A program made the translations under genes and the position numbers. Shown here piece by piece: positions 1 through 4,856 of a stretch of DNA of 5,386 nt. Numbering within the stretch: the first letter of the stretch is position 1; each line of letters begins with the position of its first letter. Below the pieces are notes generated by a model. That model was not told where the DNA came from. It was given only the letters and a program-made list of their open reading frames with translations, and ran no database searches. Origin of the DNA: Ruminococcaceae bacterium UBA3451 (GTDB taxonomy: Bacteria; Bacillota; Clostridia; Oscillospirales; Acutalibacteraceae). The DNA lies in the NCBI GenBank assembly GCA_002378845.1, contig DFRY01000010.1, positions 18,772 to 24,157 of the forward strand. The letters run 5' to 3'.

Positions 1-609
1 AAAGGGGAGTTCGTGTTCATTGTCGGTTCATCCGGAGCGGGCAAAAGCACTTTTTTAAAGCTGATTATGTGCGAAGAAAAGCCAAATGAAGGGGAAATTA
101 TCGTAAACAATTTGAGGCTCACCGAGCTGAAACGGCACGACGTGCCGTACTTCCGTCGTACGATGGGCATTGTTTTCCAGGATTTTCGCCTGATTGACAA
201 TATGACCGTGTTTGAAAATGTTGCGTTTGCCATGCATGTGGTTGGCGCTTCCACAAAAGACATTCGAAAGCGCGTGCCATATATTCTTGGCTTGGTAAAT
301 TTGCAGGATAAGGAAAAATGCCGACCGAACGAGCTTTCCGGCGGCGAGCAGCAGCGTGTGGGCCTTGCGCGTGCGCTGGTGAATAACCCGAAGCTGATTA
401 TTGCGGACGAGCCTACCGGAAACGTGGACCCGGCTTTGTCCTTTGAAATTGTCGATCTGCTCAGTGAAATCAACCGGCGCGGCACCACCATTCTTATGGT
501 AACGCATGAACATTCGCTGGTACAGCATTTTCACCGCAGAGTGGTCGAAATCCACGACGGAGCAATTGTGGCGGATACCGCCTCACGGGAGGCGCCGCAT
601 GAAGATTAG
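1..609 (+). CDS. ftsE: Cell division ATP-binding protein FtsE (5' partial)
   Basis: This is the ATPase subunit of the FtsEX complex, an ABC-type machine that does not transport but passes ATP-driven conformational change through FtsX to a murein hydrolase outside the membrane. The reading frame is open from base 1, and 202 codons are present. About 25-30 N-terminal residues are missing, judged from the Walker A motif lying near residue 36 in typical FtsE of about 225-230 aa. Visible in order (window residue numbers): Walker A GSSGAGKST at 9-17, Q-loop Gln60, ABC signature LSGGEQQR at 112-119, Walker B ending in Asp136-Glu137 followed by PTGNVD, and switch His169 in VTHEH. All catalytic elements are intact. 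The Q-loop context (VFQDFRLI) is typical of FtsE rather than of LolD or MacB relatives. The stop codon lies inside ftsX, which supports the assignment. The GTG at 13 is internal, not the true start. Confidence 0.95.
   Translation, partial: KGEFVFIVGSSGAGKSTFLKLIMCEEKPNEGEIIVNNLRLTELKRHDVPYFRRTMGIVFQDFRLIDNMTVFENVAFAMHVVGASTKDIRKRVPYILGLVNLQDKEKCRPNELSGGEQQRVGLARALVNNPKLIIADEPTGNVDPALSFEIVDLLSEINRRGTTILMVTHEHSLVQHFHRRVVEIHDGAIVADTASREAPHED
587..592 (+). promoter_or_regulatory. Shine-Dalgarno site of ftsX inside ftsE
   Basis: GGGAGG lies 6 nt before the ATG at 599, within the last codons of ftsE. It fixes the ftsX start at 599 and rules out the in-frame ATG at 506, deep inside ftsE, as the start. 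Confidence 0.8.
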
Positions 610-1513
610 AAGTTTGAAATACCTTGGAAAAGAAGGTATTCGAAATATTTGGAGCAACCGAACCATGTCGTTTGCTTCCATCGGCGTATTGGTTTCGTGC
701 CTGCTGCTGACAGGCGCGGCGGTGCTCTTTTCCCTGAATATTAACACCGCAATGAAGTCCATTGAAGGAAACAACTCGGTCCGCGTTTATATGAAACAGG
801 GAATGCCTACGCTTTCGGCGGTAAAGGCCGGCGAGGAAATTAAAAAGCTGGACAACATCGCCACCTGCGAATTTGTTCCAAAAGACGAGGCGATTCAACA
901 GTACATGGATATTTTGGGCGACAAGGACGGAACCATGCTCGAAGGTATGACGGGCAAGGACAACCCCCTTCCCGACGCGTTCAAAGTATCATTCAAGGAT
1001 TTGTCGAAGTACAAGCAAACCGCGGCGGAAATTCAAAAAATTGAAGGCGTGGGCAGTATTAACGACTATTCCGACATAGCGCAGAAGCTGACGAATCTGG
1101 ACGGCATGGTTACCACGGCCGGTTCCTGGATTATTGTTTTGCTCAGTCTGGTGTCGCTCTTTATTATTTCCAATACAATCCGCGTCACCATGTTCTCCCG
1201 CAGGCTGGAAATCAGTATTATGAAGTCTGTCGGCGCGACAAACTGGTTCGTGCGAATTCCGTTTGTTGTGGAAGGTGTCATTATCGGGCTGTTTTCCGGT
1301 GCAATTGCAAGTTTGCTGTTGAACCTGGCTTATAACAGAATGATTTCGGCAGTCACGGCGATTACCTTGTTTACGCCGATTAACATCGGTTCCATGGAAT
1401 GGAAATTAACGCTTGCGTTTATTGTTGCCGGCAGCCTGTTCGGCGCAGTCGGCGGTATGATTTCAATCGGAAGATACCTGAAAAAAGAAGGGGGAGAAAT
1501 CGTTGGCTGGTAA
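599..1513 (+). CDS. ftsX: Cell division protein FtsX (membrane subunit of FtsEX)
   Basis: This 304-aa integral membrane protein is the partner of FtsE and couples ATP hydrolysis to activation of an extracellular peptidoglycan hydrolase. Length and layout match Gram-positive FtsX: a short basic cytoplasmic N-terminus with the common GIRNIWSNR stretch (13-21), TM1 at about 24-46, an extracellular domain at about 47-174, then TM2 (about 176-196), TM3 (about 222-246) and TM4 (about 270-292). The loop after TM2 carries the FtsX/MacB-type signature RLEISIMKSVGATNWFVR. The start at 599 follows a good Shine-Dalgarno site and overlaps ftsE by 11 bp; its stop overlaps the hydrolase gene by 11 bp, implying translational coupling and matched amounts. 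In streptococci and mycobacteria the extracellular loop of FtsX binds the coiled coil of the hydrolase (PcsB, RipC). By position the next gene is the inferred partner here. The TM boundaries are estimated by eye. Confidence 0.95.
   Translation: MKIRSLKYLGKEGIRNIWSNRTMSFASIGVLVSCLLLTGAAVLFSLNINTAMKSIEGNNSVRVYMKQGMPTLSAVKAGEEIKKLDNIATCEFVPKDEAIQQYMDILGDKDGTMLEGMTGKDNPLPDAFKVSFKDLSKYKQTAAEIQKIEGVGSINDYSDIAQKLTNLDGMVTTAGSWIIVLLSLVSLFIISNTIRVTMFSRRLEISIMKSVGATNWFVRIPFVVEGVIIGLFSGAIASLLLNLAYNRMISAVTAITLFTPINIGSMEWKLTLAFIVAGSLFGAVGGMISIGRYLKKEGGEIVGW
1490..1496 (+). promoter_or_regulatory. Strong Shine-Dalgarno site deciding a TTG start
   Basis: GGGGGAG lies 6 nt upstream of TTG at 1503. No comparable site precedes the in-frame ATG at 1530, which would also remove the lysines of the signal-peptide n-region. 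This site therefore argues for initiation at TTG 1503. Confidence 0.75.
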
Positions 1514-2693
1514 AAAAATCGTAAAGTGCATGCTTTGCGCCGTTTTGGCGCTGACGGTACTGTTTACTCCCAGTCTTACACCGCCCGCATCCGCGGTCAG
1601 TATCACTCAGCTGCAGAAGCAGCAGGCTGATTTGAAGAAAAAGCAGGATGAAAACGCGGCAAAGCTGAAAACGCTGAAAGCAGATAAGGCCAAGCAGCAG
1701 GATTATAAAAACGCACTGGACGCACAGGTACAGACCGTGCAAAGCCAGATTGATGTGTTAAACGAACAGGTTACCGCACTGGATGCGGACATTAACGAGA
1801 AAGAAGCCCAAATTGCCGATAAACAGAAGACAATTAACTCCAATTATGAAAAGCTGAAAGAGCGCCTTCACGCGCTTTACCTGACCGGCGAGGCTTCGAA
1901 CCTAGAAATTATCCTCAACGCGAAAAGCGTAATGGATTTGGCAGATAAATCCGAAGCAATCAAGGCGATTACCACGCACGACACCGATTTGATCAATTCG
2001 CTGAAAACAGATATGCAGAGCATTCAGGCACAAAAAGCGGACATTGAAACAAACCGGAAAAACGTGGCTCAGGCAAAAGTAACGCTGGACACAAAACGCG
2101 GCGAATTGACTTCACTGGTGAATGAGTCCCAAAAGGTACTGGCTCAGATTTCTTCGGATGAATCCACGGCGCAGACGGAAAGCAAAGCGCTTGCTGCGCA
2201 GCGCAAAGTAGCGGATGCGGCGATTGACCAGTGGTACAAAGACTATTACGCGTCGCACAGCGGTTCCACCGGGAGCGGCGGATATGTAAGCAAGGGCAAC
2301 TTTATGTGGCCTGTTCCCGGCGTAAACAATGTTACCAGCGGCTACGGCTATCGTTGGGGCGAACTGCACAAGGGCATTGATATTTCTGCGGCCGGCGTTT
2401 ACGGCAAGCCGATTGTGGCGGCCGATTCCGGTCGGGTCATGATGGCTGGCTGGGGCAATTACGGTACAGGCTACGGCGGGTATGGATACGTGGTTGCCAT
2501 TGACCATGGCGGCGGGTACTCCACCCTTTACGGTCACTGCAGCAAGGTCGTTGTAAGCACCGGCGCGACGGTGAAAAAAGGACAGGTTATTGCTTATGTC
2601 GGCAGTACGGGCGATTCAACCGGGCCGCACTGTCATTTTGAAATCCGTGTAAACGGCGTTGCAAAAAATCCGATGAACTGGTTCAGCAAGTAA
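1503..2693 (+). CDS. Secreted coiled-coil M23 peptidoglycan endopeptidase, probable FtsEX-controlled hydrolase
   Basis: This 396-aa protein cuts peptidoglycan cross-bridges or stem peptides outside the membrane, probably for daughter-cell separation. Residues 1-31 are a Sec signal peptide with basic KKIVK, a hydrophobic core and a likely cut after ASA31. Residues about 34-250 are rich in Lys, Gln, Asp and Ala and form a long coiled coil. It contains the PcsB/CwlO-like segment LHALYLTGEASNLEIIL (122-138). A Gly/Ser linker (about 254-264) leads to the M23/LytM domain (about 270-396). By comparison with LytM, zinc ligands are His289, Asp293 and His378, and catalytic histidines are His345 and His376; all are present. 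An active enzyme is therefore expected, unlike EnvC of Escherichia coli, whose LytM domain is degenerate. The start is TTG, overlapping ftsX by 11 bp, and the gene ends in tandem stops (TAATAA). Control by FtsEX is inferred from gene order and architecture. The order matches streptococcal PcsB, but with M23 in place of CHAP. Confidence 0.9.
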   Translation: MAGKKIVKCMLCAVLALTVLFTPSLTPPASAVSITQLQKQQADLKKKQDENAAKLKTLKADKAKQQDYKNALDAQVQTVQSQIDVLNEQVTALDADINEKEAQIADKQKTINSNYEKLKERLHALYLTGEASNLEIILNAKSVMDLADKSEAIKAITTHDTDLINSLKTDMQSIQAQKADIETNRKNVAQAKVTLDTKRGELTSLVNESQKVLAQISSDESTAQTESKALAAQRKVADAAIDQWYKDYYASHSGSTGSGGYVSKGNFMWPVPGVNNVTSGYGYRWGELHKGIDISAAGVYGKPIVAADSGRVMMAGWGNYGTGYGGYGYVVAIDHGGGYSTLYGHCSKVVVSTGATVKKGQVIAYVGSTGDSTGPHCHFEIRVNGVAKNPMNWFSK

Positions 2694-2715
2694 TAACGGA
2701 CTGAATTCCAACAAT

Positions 2716-2720
2716 AAGGG
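2716..2720 (+). promoter_or_regulatory. Weak, distant ribosome binding site of the S41-like gene
   Basis: AAGGG is the best Shine-Dalgarno-like match before ATG 2735, but it lies 14 nt upstream, longer than the usual 5-9 nt. An in-frame stop (TGA at 2702) and the absence of other start codons upstream leave ATG 2735 as the best start. Its Lys-Lys hydrophobic N-terminus also fits. Initiation here may be weaker than for the upstream genes. Confidence 0.4.
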
Positions 2721-2734
2721 ATGATCGATTCAAT

Positions 2735-4078
2735 ATGAGCAAAAAGCTTTCTCTGGGTGCGGCTGTCGCCCTCGTTGCCGTTTCGGCTGCCGTTACCGTG
2801 TCGCTGACTTATACGTATGCGATGAAGAACTTCAACGCCAAAATGGCGGATGTAAACGAGCGCCAGGCGATGTATACCAAACTGAGCGAAATCGATCAGA
2901 AAGCCAGGCAGGAATACATCGGTACAATTAACGAGACCGCTTTGAACGATGCGATTTCCGCCGGGTATTTAGCCGGGCTGGGTGATTCGCAGGCAAAATA
3001 TATGTCTGCGGAAAAATATAAGGCTTATCTAAGCGGCAACAATGCGAAAAATATCGGCGTGGGAATCAAAACAGTGCAGGATTCCGACGGCAATATGGAA
3101 GTAATTCAGGTGCTGCCCAATTCACCTGCGGAAAAAAGCGGAATTAAAAAAGGCGACACCATTGTAAGTATGGACGATAAGGAAATCATCCGTACCACGT
3201 ACGGCGATGCGCTGAACCGGCTGGACGGCGCCGCCGGCACAAAAGTAAAGCTCGGCATTCTGCGCAAACCGGCTCAAAACGCCGCAACAAGCTCTGCGGC
3301 AAGTTCCGCTTCATCCGCAGCGGAAAAAGCCGAGAATATTACTGTAACGGTAACCCGCGCCGAGTATGCGGAACAGACGCTTACTTCCTCTATGATTAAC
3401 GGCAACGTAGCTTACCTGAAAATATCCGAATTTACCGACAGCAATGCGGAACAGTTCAATTCTGCGCTGGCTGCGCGCATGAAGGCCGGCGCGGTGGGAA
3501 TTATAATAGACCTACGGAGCAATTCCGGCGGCAGCGTGAAGGGGATGGCTTCGATGCTGGACACCCTGCTTCCGGCGGGCAATACGGTCAGCTACAAAGA
3601 CAAGTCGGGTAAAACCACGGTGGAATACACCTCGAATTCCAACGCGGTCAGTCTGCCTATCGCTGTAATAGTGGATCACAATACTCTTGGGGCGGCCGAA
3701 ATTTTCGCGTCCAATATCAAGGATTATAAAAAGGGACTGCTCGTTGGGGAAAAGACCGCGGGCGACGGCACGAAAGATGAAGTGGTTCCCCTTTCCGACG
3801 GTTCCGCCATGGTGATTTCCGTTGCTAACTACCTTACGCTGAACGGTACGATATTCAACGGAAAAGGAATTGACGTGGATGTCAACAAGGAACTGACCGA
3901 TTCTCAGGAAGCGCTGCTGGTAAGAAACCAGCTTGTCGGCGACCAGGACCCGCAGCTTCAGGCAGCGGTTTCCTCGCTGATTCGTCAGGGCGCTCCGGTG
4001 GAACAGGCGCCGGGAAGCAATCCCGCCGCTGGTACAGCGGGGCAGAACACCGCACCGACCGGAACTGCAGCGGACTGA
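2735..4078 (+). CDS. Membrane-anchored PDZ/S41 protein, CtpA-like, with degenerate catalytic site (probable pseudoprotease)
   Basis: This 447-aa protein has the architecture of C-terminal processing proteases (CtpA/CtpB/Prc). It shows a basic start and single hydrophobic segment (about 6-29, probably an uncleaved anchor), a helical region, a PDZ domain from about 104 (GVGI, then NSPAEKSGIKKGD), and an S41 core with YLKISEF and DLRSNSGG (259-266). Aligning NTLGAAEIF with family NTASAAEIF puts Gly319 at the nucleophilic Ser. Exactly 25 residues on, where GKG carries the catalytic Lys (Prc and CtpB use the same spacing), AGDG has Asp344. Asp348 replaces the following Gln. All three catalytic positions are thus substituted in an otherwise intact reading frame, so proteolysis is unlikely. 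A Ser/Ala-rich insert (about 183-197) sits near the end of the PDZ, and a Pro/Ala/Gly-rich tail ends the protein. It lies 41 bp after the hydrolase gene with no terminator between. A scaffolding or regulatory role is inferred; true function is unknown. Confidence 0.85.
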   Translation: MSKKLSLGAAVALVAVSAAVTVSLTYTYAMKNFNAKMADVNERQAMYTKLSEIDQKARQEYIGTINETALNDAISAGYLAGLGDSQAKYMSAEKYKAYLSGNNAKNIGVGIKTVQDSDGNMEVIQVLPNSPAEKSGIKKGDTIVSMDDKEIIRTTYGDALNRLDGAAGTKVKLGILRKPAQNAATSSAASSASSAAEKAENITVTVTRAEYAEQTLTSSMINGNVAYLKISEFTDSNAEQFNSALAARMKAGAVGIIIDLRSNSGGSVKGMASMLDTLLPAGNTVSYKDKSGKTTVEYTSNSNAVSLPIAVIVDHNTLGAAEIFASNIKDYKKGLLVGEKTAGDGTKDEVVPLSDGSAMVISVANYLTLNGTIFNGKGIDVDVNKELTDSQEALLVRNQLVGDQDPQLQAAVSSLIRQGAPVEQAPGSNPAAGTAGQNTAPTGTAAD

Positions 4079-4082
4079 TAAA

Positions 4083-4152
4083 AGAGGCTGTCTCAAAATG
4101 CATGCCGCCTGCGGGTTTACCGCTTTTTGGCCTTGTATTTTGAGGCATCTTT
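4083..4152. repeat. Nested imperfect inverted repeat, about 70 bp
   Basis: The outer arms contain a perfect 8-bp inverted repeat, CTCAAAAT (4092-4099) and ATTTTGAG (4137-4144). In RNA the pairing extends outward to about 4084/4152 with G-U pairs and one mismatch. GCC (4104-4106) can pair with GGC (4129-4131). GCGG (4111-4114) and CCGC (4120-4123) close a 5-nt inner loop. All arms share a centre near 4117-4118, so the element folds as a single long hairpin. It begins just after the tandem stops of the S41-like gene. It may be a long terminator or a small MITE/REP-like palindromic element. The outer sequence GAGGCTGTCTCAAAA resembles, from memory only, ends of mobile elements in Firmicutes. Confidence 0.55.
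4111..4128 (+). terminator. Possible weak intrinsic terminator of the envelope cluster
   Basis: A 4-bp GC-only stem (GCGG/CCGC, loop GTTTA) is followed immediately by TTTTT at 4124-4128. The stem is short on its own but is the core of the larger nested hairpin. It stands between the last envelope gene and the greA promoter, where a terminator is expected. Confidence 0.45.
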
Positions 4153-4202
4153 ATTTTGATTCTTTTCGGAAATAAAATTTATGTGCAGCGTCATACATTT
4201 TG

Positions 4203-4231
4203 TTGACAGAATGCAGATGGTTCACTATAAT
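4203..4231 (+). promoter_or_regulatory. Perfect consensus vegetative promoter for greA
   Basis: TTGACA (4203-4208) and TATAAT (4226-4231) are separated by exactly 17 bp, a full match to the sigma-70/SigA consensus. Transcription should start near A4238, giving a leader of about 53 nt before the greA ATG. The surroundings are AT-rich. No operator is obvious, so strong constitutive expression of greA and perhaps lysS is inferred. Confidence 0.88.
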
Positions 4232-4275
4232 GTATTTATTATTGTTTTATAGACTCTGCAAGTATTTGCATTGAG

Positions 4276-4282
4276 AAGGTGG
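4276..4282 (+). promoter_or_regulatory. Shine-Dalgarno site of greA, deciding the ATG start
   Basis: AAGGTGG lies 8 nt before ATG 4291. An in-frame GTG at 4279 falls inside this site and so cannot be the start it serves. The protein beginning at ATG 4291 also matches the usual GreA N-terminus. Confidence 0.8.
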
Positions 4283-4290
4283 GATTCTAT

Positions 4291-4776
4291 ATGGTTAAAC
4301 AGGTTATTTTGACAAAAGAAGGTCTTGACAAGCTTGAGAACGAGCTTGAGGAATTAAAAAGCGTAAAACGTAAAGAAGTAGCGGAAAAAATTAAAGTGGC
4401 GCTGTCTTTCGGTGACTTGTCTGAAAACAGCGAATATGACGAAGCGAAAAACGACCAGGCAATTGTAGAAGCACGTATTGCGGATATTGAGGTCATGCTC
4501 AAAAATGTGAAAGTCATTGACGAGGATGAACTGAGCAGTGAAAATATCCATATCGGTTCTAAAATAGAAGTTCGGGTGACCAATCCGGCCACCGGGAGCA
4601 GCACGGTTGTCAATTATAAAATTGTCGGTTCCAACGAGGCCGACCCGCTTACCGGCAATATTTCGGATGAATCCCTTGTGGGAAAAGCCCTTTTGAATCA
4701 CGGCATCGGCGATAAGATTATTGTTGAAGTTCCGGCCGGCGCCATGGAATACGAGGTTCTTACCATATCCAAATAA
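4291..4776 (+). CDS. greA: Transcription elongation factor GreA
   Basis: This 161-aa cytoplasmic protein rescues backtracked RNA polymerase by reaching through the secondary channel and stimulating cleavage of the 3' end of the nascent RNA. Length is normal (158 aa in Escherichia coli). Residues 1-76 form the N-terminal antiparallel coiled coil. The tip motif FGDLSENSEYDEAK holds the two acidic residues that position the catalytic metal, Asp42 and Glu45 (equivalent to Asp41 and Glu44 of E. coli). The C-terminal FKBP-like globular domain (about 80-161) binds polymerase and shows the usual YKIVGSNEAD and the closing GAMEYEVLTI. All key residues are intact, so it is GreA rather than a non-cleaving Gre homologue. 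It has its own consensus promoter and is followed by a strong hairpin terminator, then lysS, a gene order often seen in Clostridia. Confidence 0.97.
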   Translation: MVKQVILTKEGLDKLENELEELKSVKRKEVAEKIKVALSFGDLSENSEYDEAKNDQAIVEARIADIEVMLKNVKVIDEDELSSENIHIGSKIEVRVTNPATGSSTVVNYKIVGSNEADPLTGNISDESLVGKALLNHGIGDKIIVEVPAGAMEYEVLTISK

Positions 4777-4783
4777 ATTGCAG

Positions 4784-4817
4784 GGGCGGGTGTGACAGGG
4801 TCACCCTGCCCTTTTTT
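4784..4817 (+). terminator. Strong intrinsic terminator between greA and lysS
   Basis: Left arm 4784-4796 and right arm 4800-4811 pair over 12 bp with one G-U pair (4788/4807), a single bulged T4791 and a 3-nt AGG loop. GGGC pairs with GCCC at the base and GTGAC with GTCAC at the top. Six T residues (4812-4817) follow directly, with further T-rich sequence after. It begins 7 nt after the greA stop codon. Confidence 0.9.
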
Positions 4818-4856
4818 ATTTTTAAAATTGAACATTAAGGTTTAGGAGAGTTAAAA

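Noticed and set aside
506..598. Longer ftsX beginning at ATG 506
   Set aside because: It would lie deep inside ftsE, adds a sequence unlike any FtsX N-terminus, and lacks the good ribosome binding site found before ATG 599.
1530..1532. ATG 1530 as the start of the M23 hydrolase
   Set aside because: It has no ribosome binding site and would strip the lysines from the signal-peptide n-region; TTG 1503 has a strong site at correct spacing.
2694..2734. Terminator or separate promoter between the M23 gene and the S41-like gene
   Set aside because: No hairpin with a T tract and no paired -35/-10 elements are visible in these 41 bp, so co-transcription is the simpler reading.
3512..4148. Reverse-strand open frames opposite the S41-like gene and its 3' flank
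   Set aside because: Their translations are Arg/His/Cys-rich without recognisable domains and lie antisense to a well-supported gene; they look like frame shadows.
4279..4290. GTG start for greA, adding four residues
   Set aside because: The GTG is part of the AAGGTGG ribosome binding site for ATG 4291, and the extension is not typical of GreA.
4145..4290. Riboswitch or small RNA in the AT-rich stretch before greA
   Set aside because: The transcribed leader is only about 53 nt with one 5-bp hairpin, and no known riboswitch core was recognised.
4287..4701. Two reverse-strand open frames opposite greA
   Set aside because: One is a Ser/Phe-rich shadow of the acidic coiled coil of GreA and the other also lacks any domain or ribosome binding site.
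4818..4856. Promoter for lysS built on TTGAAC at 4828
   Set aside because: A -10 element at normal spacing would fall on TTAAAA next to the ATG, leaving no leader for the ribosome binding site.
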